A stretch of 64,000 nt of DNA from Actinopolyspora mortivallis DSM 44261. GTDB lineage: Bacteria; Actinomycetota; Actinomycetes; Mycobacteriales; Pseudonocardiaceae. Below are positions 47,983 to 58,693 of this stretch, piece after piece. The stretch covers positions 1,069,655 to 1,133,654 of the forward strand of contig NZ_KB913024.1 in NCBI RefSeq assembly GCF_000384035.1, given 5' to 3'. Position 1 is the stretch's first letter; the number at the start of each line of letters is the position of its first letter. A program made the translations under genes and the position numbers. The notes under the pieces are model-generated. The model was not told the DNA's origin and made no database searches. It saw only the letters and a program-made list of their open reading frames with translations.

Positions 47983-48849
47983 ATGGCAGCCCAGCAGGGA
48001 CCACGAGCCCGCGCCGCGGGAGTGGTGGGATCACCGATCCAGCATTCCCTCTCCCCCGTACTGCATCAGGCCGCTTACCGTGCTCTCGGGTTGCACGAGT
48101 GGTCCTACGAGCGCCTCGAACGGGACGCCGAGGGCCTGCACCGGCTGGTCGGGGAACTGGACTCCGACTGGGTCGGCCTCTCGGTGACGATGCCGGGCAA
48201 ACAGGCCGCCCTGGAACTGGCCGCCACGGCCACGGAGCGTGCGCGCACCGTCGGCGCGGCCAACACGCTGGTCCGCTCCGGGCGGGGTTGGGCTGCCGAC
48301 TGTACCGATGTGGACGGTGTCGTGGGGGCGCTCCACGCGGCCGGGGGATTCACCGACGGCGACAGCGCCCTGCTGCTGGGGGCGGGGGGAACCGCCCTGG
48401 CCGCCCTGGCCGCTTTCGCCGAACTGGGGATCTCCGAGGTGACGCTGGCCGTCCGTGAGCCCACCCGTGCCGGGATCGCGGTGGCCACCGCCGAACGTCT
48501 CGGACTGCGGATCAGGACGTTGCGCCTGCACGAAACGGAGCTGACCGCCGTGGCCGGTGCCGCCGATGTGGTGGTCTCCACCCTGCCCGCCGGTGCGCTG
48601 GACGAACGTGTCGGGGAGCTGGCCGGTGCGGGCTGTGTGCTCGACGTCGTCTACCACCCGTGGCCCACTGCGCTGGCGCGGGCGGTCACCTCGGCGGGAG
48701 GACGGTTGGCCACGGGGCTGGACATGTTGCTGCACCAGTCCTTCGGACAGGTGGAGCAGTTCACCGGGCTTCCCGCCCCCCGGGAGGCGATGCGCGACGC
48801 CCTGTACGAGGCCACGGACGGGGAACTGTCCCTGCCTCTGGGGGAGTGA
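47983..48849 (+). CDS. aroE: Shikimate dehydrogenase
   Basis: NADP-dependent reduction of 3-dehydroshikimate to shikimate. 288 residues: substrate-binding SPIQHSLSP, catalytic K73 (VTMPGK) and D109 (CTDVDG), N94 (GAANT), and the nucleotide-binding LLGAGGTALA. The C-terminal GLDMLLHQSFGQVEQFTG is the usual AroE ending. ATG 47983 has GAGGTGT upstream and gives the expected length; the frame extends to 47848 without conserved sequence. The other pathway genes aroC, K, B and Q lie about 3.5 kb downstream beyond the PTS locus. Confidence 0.95.
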   Translation: MAAQQGPRARAAGVVGSPIQHSLSPVLHQAAYRALGLHEWSYERLERDAEGLHRLVGELDSDWVGLSVTMPGKQAALELAATATERARTVGAANTLVRSGRGWAADCTDVDGVVGALHAAGGFTDGDSALLLGAGGTALAALAAFAELGISEVTLAVREPTRAGIAVATAERLGLRIRTLRLHETELTAVAGAADVVVSTLPAGALDERVGELAGAGCVLDVVYHPWPTALARAVTSAGGRLATGLDMLLHQSFGQVEQFTGLPAPREAMRDALYEATDGELSLPLGE

Positions 48850-48893
48850 CTGCGGCGGGGCTCCGAAAGGAGTTGCCGGTTCGTCCGTGGCGG

Positions 48894-48939
48894 CGGGAGC
48901 CCGTGGACGTCGAGTGCGTGTCCGGTCCACGGGCTCCCG
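48894..48939. terminator. Strong bidirectional terminator between aroE and ptsH
   Basis: Fifteen-base perfect arms (48894-48908 and 48925-48939, beginning CGGGAGCC) with a 16-base loop lie between the two convergent stops. Confidence 0.85.
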
Positions 48940-48945
48940 GCGGGG

Positions 48946-49212
48946 TCAGCCGTCGAGTTCGCTGCCCACCAGCTCCGCGATGTGGTCCAGCGCCTCCTCG
49001 GCGCCCTCCCCTTCGGCCGCCAGCACGACCTGGTCACCGTGTTCGGCCCCGAGCGTCATCAGGCCGAGGATGCTGGCCGCCTCCACGGGTTCGGTTTCCT
49101 GCTTGCGGATGGTGATCTTCACGGATTGCTCGGCGGCCGCCTTGGCCAGCATGGCGGCGGGCCGGGCGTGCAGACCGACCTTGCTCGCGACGGTGACGTG
49201 TCGTTCTGGCAT
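48946..49212 (-). CDS. ptsH: Phosphocarrier protein HPr
   Basis: Carries phosphate from enzyme I to sugar EIIA proteins. 88 residues with the active H15 in GLHARPA and a serine at 47 (EAASILGLM) in the position regulated in Firmicutes; actinobacteria are not known to use that kinase. ATG 49212 is followed by PERHVTVAS. It lies 47 bases after EIIC on the same strand, so the two form one transcript. The enzyme I gene (ptsI) is not in the window. Confidence 0.96.
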   Translation of the reverse strand: MPERHVTVASKVGLHARPAAMLAKAAAEQSVKITIRKQETEPVEAASILGLMTLGAEHGDQVVLAAEGEGAEEALDHIAELVGSELDG

Positions 49213-49259
49213 CTGCGCTTTCTCTTTCTCGTTACCGTGTTCTTCCGGGACGAAAGGAC

Positions 49260-50525
49260 TCAGCTTCCGCTCGTTCCTGTTCCGCCCGCGGAGGATCCGC
49301 CCTCGGAGGAGGTTGTGGCGCCGGCCGCCGGCTCCGCCTGCTCGCTCTCCTCGTCCTCCTCACGACCCGGGGTGGGCAGGTTCATCTTCGTGATGACGAA
49401 CCGGAAGACGACGTAGTAGACGACCCCGTAGGCGAGACCTATCGGTATCAACCACAGGGCCTTCTGGGCGATTCCGAAGTTGAGCAGGTAGTCGATCGCT
49501 CCCGCGGAGAATCCGAATCCGTGGTGGATGTCCAGCCAGTTGACCAGCGCCATCGAGGTGCCGGTCAGCAGGGCGTGGACCAGCAGCAGTGGCCAGGCCA
49601 CGAAGATGAAGGAGAACTCCAGCGGTTCGGTCACTCCGGTGAGGAAGGCGGTCAACGCCGTCGAGAACATGATGCCCCCGACCACCTTGCGCTGCGAGGG
49701 GCGGGCGCAGTGGTAGATGGCCAACGCCGCGGCTGGCAGCGCGAACATGAAGATGGGGAAGAACCCGGTCATGAAGGTGCCCGCCGTGGGGTCGCCGGCG
49801 AAGAAGCGGTTGATGTCGCCGTGTTCCCCCTGGTAGTCGCCGGTGAGGAACCAGACCACCGAGTTGGGGATGTGGTGCAGCCCGAAGGGCAGCAGCAGCC
49901 GGTTGACCACTCCGTAGACGCCCCCGCCGAGCACGGCGCTGCCGGTGACCGCCTCGCCGAAGCCGGTGAGCGCCGTGTCGAAGTAGGGGAAGAGCAGACC
50001 GAGCACCACACCGATGACCAGCATGGCCACCGAGGTGATGATCGGGACGAAGCGGCGTCCCCCGAAGAATCCGAGGTAGGAGGGCAGTTTGATCCGGTGG
50101 TAGCGCTGCCACAGTCCGGCGGCCACCAGTCCGGCGATGATGCCGCCGAGCACCCCGTAGGGGCCCTTGTTGTACACAGTGGCGGCTTCCGTGTCGGTCA
50201 TGCCGTACAGCACGCCCGCCAGGACCAGGTAGCCGACCGCGGCGGACAGGGCCGTGGATCCGTCGGCCTTGCGGGCGAAACCGATGGCCACGCCGATGGC
50301 GAACAACAGCGGCAGGTTGTCGAACAGCGCCCCGCCCGCGGAGCTGATGACGGCCCCCACGTCCGTCATCCCGGGAATGGCGCCGATCAGGTCGTCCTGC
50401 CCGAGTCGTAGCAGCAGTGCCGCCGCGGGCAACACGGCGATCGGCAGCATGAGGCTTTTGCCCAGCCGTTGTAGCTGGGCGAAGGCCTTGTTGCCGCCCG
50501 AGGACGGGCCGGCGCTGGTGCTCAT
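49260..50525 (-). CDS. PTS sugar transporter EIIC (N-acetylglucosamine/glucose type)
   Basis: 421 residues: the membrane channel of a phosphotransferase system of the glucose superfamily. About ten hydrophobic helices, with family motifs GGALFDNLPLLFAIGVAIGF, FGLHHIPNSVVWF, GVTEPLEFSFIFVAWPLL (the conserved TEP-E-F segment) and HHGFGFSAGAIDYLLNFG, the last resembling NagE/NagE2. ATG 50525 has AGGAGG six bases upstream. EIIC is transcribed with ptsH and away from EIIB-EIIA, so a complete permease is split between two divergent units sharing a DasR-like operator, which favours N-acetylglucosamine as substrate. Confidence 0.92.
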   Translation of the reverse strand: MSTSAGPSSGGNKAFAQLQRLGKSLMLPIAVLPAAALLLRLGQDDLIGAIPGMTDVGAVISSAGGALFDNLPLLFAIGVAIGFARKADGSTALSAAVGYLVLAGVLYGMTDTEAATVYNKGPYGVLGGIIAGLVAAGLWQRYHRIKLPSYLGFFGGRRFVPIITSVAMLVIGVVLGLLFPYFDTALTGFGEAVTGSAVLGGGVYGVVNRLLLPFGLHHIPNSVVWFLTGDYQGEHGDINRFFAGDPTAGTFMTGFFPIFMFALPAAALAIYHCARPSQRKVVGGIMFSTALTAFLTGVTEPLEFSFIFVAWPLLLVHALLTGTSMALVNWLDIHHGFGFSAGAIDYLLNFGIAQKALWLIPIGLAYGVVYYVVFRFVITKMNLPTPGREEDEESEQAEPAAGATTSSEGGSSAGGTGTSGS

Positions 50526-50675
50526 GGGGTACCTCCTGGGAATACCACCGGTGGTTGGGGACGGTTCCGAGGCGATACGGACAGTCCGACACACGGTCGC
50601 ACCCCGTCGGGGCGGGTGCTCCTGCCCTGAGCTGTCCGTGGAAACACTCGTACCGCTGCCTCGACATTGGTACGG

Positions 50676-50691
50676 TAAGGTCTAAACCAGT
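50676..50691. promoter_or_regulatory. DasR-type operator (dre-like) in the divergent PTS promoter region
   Basis: TAAGGTCTAAACCAGT matches the DasR site ACTGGTCTAGACCAGT at 12 of 16 positions, including GGTCTA and ACCAGT. DasR is the GntR-type repressor of N-acetylglucosamine uptake and use in streptomycetes. The site lies within the 314-base gap between EIIC and EIIB (50526-50839) and about 150 bases from each start. The remainder of the gap shows no other recognised element. Confidence 0.6.
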
Positions 50692-50839
50692 TGGAGGGAA
50701 CCTTGCGCCTCCAGGGGAACGAGTGTCAAGCGGGTGGCTGATTCGTTGCCGGTTCGACATCGGACGGGAGCGGGGCGGCATGGTTGGCTGTACGCCGAGC
50801 GCACTCGACGCGCGAACCGACTCGAAACGGAGGACTACG

Positions 50840-51076
50840 GTGGCTGAGGACAAGGCTGCGGCGATTCTGGCGGCCCTGGGAGGCAAGGGCAACATCGTCG
50901 AGATCGAACCGTGCATCACCCGGTTGCGCTGCGAAATCGAGGACGGGTCGAAGGTCGACGAGGCCGCGTTGAAAACAGCCGGCGCCCACGGGGTCATGCA
51001 GCAGGGCACTGTCGTGCAGGTCGTGGTCGGGCCGGAGGCGGACACCATCGCGAGTGATATCGAGGATTTGTTGTGA
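50840..51076 (+). CDS. PTS sugar transporter EIIB
   Basis: 78 residues: the phosphocysteine domain of a glucose-superfamily PTS. The active cysteine C25 stands in EPCITRLRCEI, the family signature CxTRLR, and GVMQQGTVVQVVVGPEADTI follows. GTG 50840 has GGAGG six bases upstream; the frame runs back to 50555 but is non-coding there. It accepts phosphate from the EIIA protein encoded next (ATGA-type four-base overlap, GTGA) and passes it to the sugar carried by EIIC. Confidence 0.95.
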   Translation: MAEDKAAAILAALGGKGNIVEIEPCITRLRCEIEDGSKVDEAALKTAGAHGVMQQGTVVQVVVGPEADTIASDIEDLL

Positions 51077-51531
51077 GCATCCGAGTACTCAGTCCGGTGA
51101 GCGGTCTGGCCGCTCCGCTCAGTGAGGTCCCCGACCCGGTGTTCTCCCAGGAGATGGTGGGACCCGGGGTGGCGGTCAAGCCCAACGGGGGCAGTGCGTG
51201 CGCGGTGGCCCCGGTGGACGGCACGATGTCCACCCTGCACCCACACGCCTTCGTGGTCACCACCGACGACGGCAGCAGGGCGGTGCTGGTCCACCTCGGG
51301 ATCGACACCGTCAAGATGGAGGGCGCAGGCTTCGCGCCGCACGTGGTCAAGGGGGAGCGGGTACGGGCCGGTCAGAAGATCGTCACCTGGAACCCGAGTG
51401 AGGTCGAACAGCAGGGCTACTCCTCGGTGTGCCCGGTCGTGGCGCTCGAGGTGGGCCGGCAGGCGCTGTCGGACGTGACCGACGACGCCGGGGTCTCCGC
51501 CGGGGATCCGTTGTTCACGGTGGACTCCTAG
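51073..51531 (+). CDS. PTS sugar transporter EIIA (glucose/Crr type)
   Basis: 152 residues of EIIA-Glc type. The phosphorylated histidine H74 (AVLVHLGIDTVKMEG) and the second active-site histidine H58 (LHPHAFVV) are present, and LSPVSGLAAPLSEVPDPVFS is the usual start. Besides feeding EIIB, such proteins often regulate carbon use. Coupled to EIIB by a GTGA overlap. The symbol crr is possible but the paralogue count is unknown. Confidence 0.95.
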   Translation: MSIRVLSPVSGLAAPLSEVPDPVFSQEMVGPGVAVKPNGGSACAVAPVDGTMSTLHPHAFVVTTDDGSRAVLVHLGIDTVKMEGAGFAPHVVKGERVRAGQKIVTWNPSEVEQQGYSSVCPVVALEVGRQALSDVTDDAGVSAGDPLFTVDS

Positions 51532-51533
51532 GA

Positions 51534-51547
51534 GCCCCTTCCGGGGC
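51534..51547 (+). terminator. Short hairpin after EIIA
   Basis: GCCCC-TTCC-GGGGC directly follows the EIIA stop codon. Confidence 0.45.
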
Positions 51548-51689
51548 GGCCCGCCGGGGCGCTCGGGTCCCGACCACCTGAGCCGGGCGCTCCAGCGGTC
51601 ACCTCCCGGGCCCCGAGCACGGGGAGAACGGCCGGTGCGGGGACCGCCGGGTCCGACACGCCGTGCTCCGAGCCCGCATGGAGGCCGTG

Positions 51690-52367
51690 GTGAGCGTGCT
51701 CGGGCTCGACACTGCGGGCATGTCGACCGTGTTTCTCGTGTGCGTGGCCGTGGTGGTGTTCGTCCTCGGATGGTGCTGTGGCCGGGTGGGTGGGGCGGTG
51801 CTCGCCCGCTGTGGGGTGCGGACCCGTCTCTGGTGGTGCCGTCCGGGGGTGGCCGCGGTCTGGGCCTCGTTGGTTCCGTTGGTGCGCTTCGGTGCCTTCC
51901 CACTCTGGTGGACGGCCGTCCCGCTGGTCACCGGTTGGGTGCTGGTGGTGCTGTCCGTCTCCGACGTCGGGGTCCGCCGCCTGCCCGACGTGGTGACCCT
52001 GGGCGGTGGCGGGCTCGTGTTCGGGGCCGTGGCACTGGCCGCCCACCTGGGGGGCGGCTGGAGGCTTCAGTCCGGTGCGCTGCTGGGAGCGGTTCTCCTC
52101 GGCGTCGGATACGGCGCCGTCCGCCTGGTGACTCCCCACGCTCTCGGAGGGGGAGACGTCAAGGCCGCTGTGCCGGTCGGGGCCGCCGTGGGAGCGGTCG
52201 GACCCCTCGTGGTGCCGTGGGTCGCGACCACGGCGGCGGCGGTGAGTCTGCTCCTCGCCGCGCTCACCCGCAGTCGGGTGGTTCCCCACGGGCCCGCGCT
52301 GGCGCTGCCCGCCTGGCTGTCGGTCAGCGCGCCCGTGTTGACGGACTCCGGTGGTTTCTCGGCCTGA
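51690..52367 (+). CDS. Prepilin peptidase (A24 family) core protein
   Basis: 225 residues, polytopic membrane protein with the two catalytic aspartates of A24 aspartyl proteases: D92 ([13 protein letters not shown]) and D156 (GGGDVKAA, the GxGD motif). The N-terminal methyltransferase domain of full PilD is absent, as in TadV/CpaA-like and actinobacterial forms such as Rv2551c. It would cut type IV-like (Flp) prepilins at the membrane. GTG 51690 has GGAGG five bases upstream; ATG 51678 and GTG 51663 are alternatives. No pilin or secretion ATPase genes are in the window. Confidence 0.88.
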   Translation: MSVLGLDTAGMSTVFLVCVAVVVFVLGWCCGRVGGAVLARCGVRTRLWWCRPGVAAVWASLVPLVRFGAFPLWWTAVPLVTGWVLVVLSVSDVGVRRLPDVVTLGGGGLVFGAVALAAHLGGGWRLQSGALLGAVLLGVGYGAVRLVTPHALGGGDVKAAVPVGAAVGAVGPLVVPWVATTAAAVSLLLAALTRSRVVPHGPALALPAWLSVSAPVLTDSGGFSA

Positions 52368-52419
52368 GTTCCGCCCCCGAGGTACTCGCGAGAAGGGATC
52401 TCATGGCAGGATCACGGAC

Positions 52420-53628
52420 GTGTTGCGCTGGATGACCGCCGGGGAATCGCACGGTCCGGCTCTCGTGGGAGTACTGGAGGGGATGGTGGCCGGAGTCGAG
52501 GTCACCACCTCCGAGATCCACGCTCAGTTGGAGCGTCGGAAACTGGGGTTCGGCCGTAGTCCCCGGATGAACTTCGAGTCCGACGAGCTGGAGGTCATCG
52601 GAGGGATCCGCCACGGCCTCACCCAGGGAGGTCCGGTGGCCGTGCGGATCGGCAACACGGAGTGGCCCAAGTGGGAACAGGTGATGGCCGCCGACCCGGT
52701 GGACCCGGAGGTGTTGGCCTCCCTGGCGCGCAACGAGCCGCTGACCCGCCCCCGCCCCGGCCACGCCGACCTGGCGGGGATGCAGAAGTACGACTTCGAC
52801 GAGGCACGGCCGGTGCTGGAACGCGCCAGCGCCCGGGAGACGGCGGCCAGGGTGGCCGTGGGAACGGTGGCCCGGTGTTTCCTGCGGCAGCTGCTCGGGG
52901 TGGAACTGGTCAGCCATGTGGTCTCACTCGGCGACGTGAACGTCGAGGGGGACCGGCTGCCCACCGCCGAGGATCTCGCCGCCATCGACGAGAACCCGGT
53001 GCGCGCCTTCGGCGGTGAGGCCACCGAACGGATGATGGCCGAGGTGGAGGAGGCCAAGTCCTCCGGGGACACGCTCGGGGGCGTGGTCGAGGTGATCGCC
53101 CACGGTCTCCCCCCGGGACTGGGTTCGCACGTGCACTGGGACCGCAAGCTGGACGCCCGGCTGGCCCAGGCGTTGATGAGCATCCAGGCGGTCAAGGGAG
53201 TGGAGATCGGCGAGGCCTTCGCCAACGCCCGGCGACGGGGCAGCGCCGCCCACGACGAACTCTTCGCCGCCCACGGGCCGAAGTGGGTCACCCGCTCCAG
53301 CAACCGTGCCGGGGGGCTGGAAGGAGGCATCACCAACGGCGAACCGCTGATCGTGCGTGCGGCGAAGAAACCGATCTCCAGCCTGCCCCGGGCGCTGTCC
53401 ACCGTCGACGTACGCACCGGGGAGCAGGCCCAGGCCATGCACCAGCGCTCGGACGTCACCGCCGTGCCCCGCGCCGCCGTGGTCGCCGAGACCATGGTGG
53501 CGTTGGTGCTGGCCCAGGCGGCGCTGGAGAAGTTCGGCGGCGACTCCCTGGGCGAGACCCGACGCAACGTCGAGGCGTATCTCGCCGCGCTGAACCGCCG
53601 TGTCGACACCTGGGGGGAGGACGCATGA
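52420..53628 (+). CDS. aroC: Chorismate synthase
   Basis: Last shikimate-pathway step, using reduced FMN. 402 residues with the three family signatures: [15 protein letters not shown] near the start (ESHG), GTEWPKW-like GNTEWPKWE and [15 protein letters not shown], and the C-terminal [12 protein letters not shown] and RxN ([15 protein letters not shown]). GTG 52420 ([12 protein letters not shown]) fits homologues; the ribosome-binding site is weak (CAGGA). The stop overlaps aroK (ATGA). Confidence 0.97.
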   Translation: MLRWMTAGESHGPALVGVLEGMVAGVEVTTSEIHAQLERRKLGFGRSPRMNFESDELEVIGGIRHGLTQGGPVAVRIGNTEWPKWEQVMAADPVDPEVLASLARNEPLTRPRPGHADLAGMQKYDFDEARPVLERASARETAARVAVGTVARCFLRQLLGVELVSHVVSLGDVNVEGDRLPTAEDLAAIDENPVRAFGGEATERMMAEVEEAKSSGDTLGGVVEVIAHGLPPGLGSHVHWDRKLDARLAQALMSIQAVKGVEIGEAFANARRRGSAAHDELFAAHGPKWVTRSSNRAGGLEGGITNGEPLIVRAAKKPISSLPRALSTVDVRTGEQAQAMHQRSDVTAVPRAAVVAETMVALVLAQAALEKFGGDSLGETRRNVEAYLAALNRRVDTWGEDA

Positions 53629-54155
53629 GTCCCCGTCTCGTGATCGTCGGACCTCCGGGGGCGGGCAAGACCGTGACCGGGAGGCTGTTGGCGGAGCGCC
53701 TCGGCGGGCGGTTCCGCGACACCGACGCCGACGTCGAGCACCGGGCGGGCCGACCGATCCCGGAGATCTTCACCGAACAGGGCGAGGCGGCCTTCCGCGC
53801 GTTGGAGGAGGAGGCGGTGGCCGAGGCACTCGCCGAGCACACCGGGGTGCTCGCTCTCGGAGGTGGTGCGGTGGTCTCGGCCGCCACCAGGCAGCGACTG
53901 GCGGAACACCCCGTGCTCTTCCTGTCCGTCGGGCTGAGCGAAGGAGTGCGCCGGACGGGACTGTCCACCCCCCGCCCGGTGCTGGCCGGGGTGAACCCGC
54001 GGGCGAACTTCCAGGCGCTGCTGCGTGAGCGGCTTCCGCTGTACCGCGAGGTCGCGGACTGGGAGGTCGACACCGACCGGCTCGAGCCCACGGCCGTGGT
54101 CGAGCGGGTGATCCGGATGACGCACACCGGTTCGCCGGGCGCGGGGCCCGGGTGA
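53625..54155 (+). CDS. aroK: Shikimate kinase
   Basis: Phosphorylates shikimate with ATP. 176 residues: P loop GPPGAGKT (9-16), shikimate/Mg-binding DTDADVE (D32, D34), ALGGGAVV, and the lid/nucleoside region [13 protein letters not shown]. Starts with an ATG inside the aroC stop, with GGGGGGAGG upstream. The aroC-aroK-aroB-aroQ order is the actinobacterial standard. Confidence 0.97.
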   Translation: MSPRLVIVGPPGAGKTVTGRLLAERLGGRFRDTDADVEHRAGRPIPEIFTEQGEAAFRALEEEAVAEALAEHTGVLALGGGAVVSAATRQRLAEHPVLFLSVGLSEGVRRTGLSTPRPVLAGVNPRANFQALLRERLPLYREVADWEVDTDRLEPTAVVERVIRMTHTGSPGAGPG

Positions 54156-55780
<1,625 letters not shown>

Positions 55781-55805
55781 CCCTCCGGCCCGCTCCAGGG
55801 CGTGC

Positions 55806-57266
55806 TCAGTCCAGCGGTGGCGGCGTCCTGACACCGAACTCCCCGCGCAGCGCGGCCCTGGCCGCCCAGTACCCACACATGCCGTGCACCCCCGGTCCGG
55901 GCGGTGTCGCCGCCGAGCACAGGTAGACCCCCCGCAACGGGGTGGCGTACGGGTTCAGCCGCGCGGTCGGTCGCAGCAACGCCTGTACCGGATCGACCGT
56001 GCCGGAGCTGATGTCGCCTCCCGGGTAGTTCGGGTCGTACTCGGCGAGCCGGGCCGCCGAGGTGCCGGTGCTGTCGAGCACGGTGTCGGAGAATCCGGGA
56101 GCGTGGTACTCGATCCGGGAGCGGACGAGCTCCACCGGGTCGCGGGTGTCCCCGTTGGGCACGTGGCAGTAGGCCCAGACCGGGTACTTGCCCCCGTGCG
56201 CGCGAGTCGGGTCGATCCGGCCCGGTTCGGAGACCAGCACGAAGGGGTTCCGGACCCGTTCGCCGCGCCTGGTGGCCCGCTCGGCCGCGCGCAGCGCGGC
56301 GGGCCCGTCTCCGAGGTGCACGGTGCCCGCTTCGCCGAGCGCGGGATCGGTCCACGGTATCGGTTCGGAGACCAGGAAGTCGGCCTTGGCGGCGGCGGTT
56401 CCGTGGCGGTACCGCTCCAACCGTCTCCGGTAGTCGTCGGGCAGCAGCGATCCGGCCATGGCCAGCAGCCCGCGCGGTACCACGTCGAGCAGGACCACCC
56501 GCGCCGAGCGCAGCTGCCTGAGGTCGTCGACCGGATGCCGGGTGTGCAGTCGGGCTCCGTGGGCGAGTAGGTCGTCGAGCAGAAGGTCGGCGATGCGCCG
56601 GCTTCCTCCTCGCGGGATGGGCCACCCGCCCGCGTGGGCCAGGTGTCCCAGCAGCAGCCCGACGGCGGTCGCGGCCGGATCGGGTGGTACCCCGCCCGCG
56701 TGGGCGGCCACACCCGCGAACAGGGCGGCGGCCCTGGTACCCCGGAAGCCGCGGAAGAACGGGGTTCCGTGCCGGAGGACGCGCCCGGCGACCAGCGCGG
56801 CTTCGGGCCACGGCGGTGGTCTGCGCTGGTCGGAGAGCAGGAGGTCGGTGACCCGTTCGCTGTGGCGCACCAGGGGTTCCATCATGCGGTACCAGGCGGG
56901 ACCGTCCTGGCCCAGGTGCGCGCGGGTCCGGTCGAGGTCACGCCAGGCCAGGGCCGAGTCCGTCCCGTTCAGGGGATGGGCGTAGCTGATCTCCGGGGTG
57001 TGCAGGCGCAGCCCTCGTCGGAGGAGGCCGAACCGTCGGAAGAACGGTGAGGCGGTCAGTGGGTGCACCGCCGAACAGACGTCGTGCAGCACCGACTCGT
57101 CGAACAGCGCCGCCGAGCGCAACCCTCCTCCCGGTGTTTCCGCCGCCTCGTAGAGGTGTACCCGCAGTCCACTGCGGGCGAGCATCACTCCGGCGGCGAG
57201 TCCGTTCGGGCCGGTGCCGACGACCGCGGCCTCGGCCCCGTCGAGGTCTCCCCGAACTCGGCGCAC
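55806..57266 (-). CDS. FAD-dependent oxidoreductase, phytoene desaturase-like
   Basis: 486 residues of the CrtI/amine-oxidase superfamily. N-terminal dinucleotide-binding motif VVGTGPNGLAAGVMLARSG (GxGxxG-like, with E in YEAAETPGGGLRS), and the C-terminal GVYLCSAATPPGPGVHGMCGYWAA, typical of actinobacterial 'NAD(P)/FAD-dependent oxidoreductase, phytoene dehydrogenase-related' proteins. True phytoene desaturases are cotranscribed with crtB; no carotenoid gene is nearby, so the substrate is unknown. GTG 57266 has GGAGGG six bases upstream. It splits the conserved aroQ-pepQ neighbourhood. Confidence 0.88.
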   Translation of the reverse strand: MRRVRGDLDGAEAAVVGTGPNGLAAGVMLARSGLRVHLYEAAETPGGGLRSAALFDESVLHDVCSAVHPLTASPFFRRFGLLRRGLRLHTPEISYAHPLNGTDSALAWRDLDRTRAHLGQDGPAWYRMMEPLVRHSERVTDLLLSDQRRPPPWPEAALVAGRVLRHGTPFFRGFRGTRAAALFAGVAAHAGGVPPDPAATAVGLLLGHLAHAGGWPIPRGGSRRIADLLLDDLLAHGARLHTRHPVDDLRQLRSARVVLLDVVPRGLLAMAGSLLPDDYRRRLERYRHGTAAAKADFLVSEPIPWTDPALGEAGTVHLGDGPAALRAAERATRRGERVRNPFVLVSEPGRIDPTRAHGGKYPVWAYCHVPNGDTRDPVELVRSRIEYHAPGFSDTVLDSTGTSAARLAEYDPNYPGGDISSGTVDPVQALLRPTARLNPYATPLRGVYLCSAATPPGPGVHGMCGYWAARAALRGEFGVRTPPPLD

Positions 57267-57489
57267 CGTTCACCCTCCACACGCTGCTCTCCTCCCGGTG
57301 TTCCCCGCGCGAGGGCGGAGCACACCGTGGTGTTCTGGTCCCTGAGGTCGCCGTGGCGCGTTCGGCGCCGGAGCCGGGGCGGCTCGCGGCGGCTCGACGG
57401 ATCTCGTGCGCCCACCGGGGGCCGGTTCGGGTTCCGACTGACGGACCTGCTCGACACCCCCTTCCGCGTGGGGTCCTAAGCTGCCTGGC

Positions 57490-58599
57490 ATGTCCGAAAC
57501 GCACGTACGCCGCCGGGACTCGCTGCGCACCCACCTGCGTGGCAGCGAGGTGGACGCGATCCTGGTGACCAACCTGCTCAACATCAGGTACCTGACCGGA
57601 TTCACCGGATCCAACGCCGCTCTGCTGGTGCACGCCTCCGACGCTCCGGGAGCCGAGCGCGGGACGGTGTTCTGCACCGACGGCCGTTACCGCACCCAGG
57701 CCGCCGAGCAGGTGCCGGAACTGCCCCACCTCATCGACCGGGCCAGTGCGCGCGGCCTCGTCGAGCGCGCCGAGTCGCAGAGCGACTCCTACCGCAGGCT
57801 CGGATTCGAGAGCCACCACGTCACGGTGGACGGTCGGGACGTTCTGGCCGCGAGCGCACCCTCGGTGGAGCTGGTCCGTACCCCGGGACTGGTCGAACAG
57901 CAGCGTCTGGTCAAGGACGAGGAGGAGATCGACGCGCTGCGCCGGGCCTGCGCCGCCGCTGACCGGGCCTTGGCCGAGCTGCTCGAACACGGGGGACTGC
58001 GTCCGGGACGCACCGAGCTGGAGGTGGCCCGCGAGCTCGAAAGTCGCATGCTGGACAACGGCGCGCAGGGGCCCTCCTTCGAGACGATCGTGGCCACCGG
58101 GGCCAACTCCGCGATCCCGCACCATCGGCCGACCGACACCCGCCTGGCCGCCGGGGATTTCGTGAAGATGGACTTCGGGGCCCTGGTGGAGGGATACCAT
58201 TCGGACATGACGCGTACGCTGGTACTCGGCGAGCCCGCGGACTGGCAGCGCGAGATCTACGATCTCGTGGCCGAGGCCCAGGCGGCCGGGCGTGCGGCCG
58301 TTCGGCCCGGGGCCGACGTGCGTGAGGTCGATTCGGCCGCGCGTGAGGTGATCACCGGTGCGGGATACGGGGAGCAGTTCCTGCACGGTCTGGGACACGG
58401 GGTCGGACTGGAGATCCACGAGGCACCGGCGTTGTCCCAACGTGGGGAAGGTACCATCGAAGCCGGGATGGCGGTCACCGCCGAGCCCGGTGTGTACCTG
58501 CCGGGGAGGGGCGGCGTCCGCATCGAGGACACGCTGGTCGCGCGTGCGGACACGCCGGAGTTGCTCACCTTGACGACGAAGGAGCTGCTCGTCATCTAG
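57490..58599 (+). CDS. pepQ: Xaa-Pro aminopeptidase family protein (PepQ-like)
   Basis: 369 residues: N-terminal creatinase-like domain ([17 protein letters not shown]) and C-terminal pita-bread metallopeptidase domain with all five metal ligands D228, D239 ([16 protein letters not shown]), H303 ([11 protein letters not shown]), E332 (AEPGVYL) and E346 (RIEDTLV). Releases N-terminal residues before proline or cleaves Xaa-Pro dipeptides; the two cannot be told apart here. The pepQ-efp-nusB order is conserved, which is notable because EF-P acts on polyproline. Confidence 0.94.
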   Translation: MSETHVRRRDSLRTHLRGSEVDAILVTNLLNIRYLTGFTGSNAALLVHASDAPGAERGTVFCTDGRYRTQAAEQVPELPHLIDRASARGLVERAESQSDSYRRLGFESHHVTVDGRDVLAASAPSVELVRTPGLVEQQRLVKDEEEIDALRRACAAADRALAELLEHGGLRPGRTELEVARELESRMLDNGAQGPSFETIVATGANSAIPHHRPTDTRLAAGDFVKMDFGALVEGYHSDMTRTLVLGEPADWQREIYDLVAEAQAAGRAAVRPGADVREVDSAAREVITGAGYGEQFLHGLGHGVGLEIHEAPALSQRGEGTIEAGMAVTAEPGVYLPGRGGVRIEDTLVARADTPELLTLTTKELLVI

Positions 58600-58693
58600 G
58601 TGCGGCAACGCGCGTTCGAAGCCGCTCAGGGATCGCGCGACAGCTCGAATCGGCGAAGTATCTGCACCCTGCACCACAGGAGAGACTCCGACC

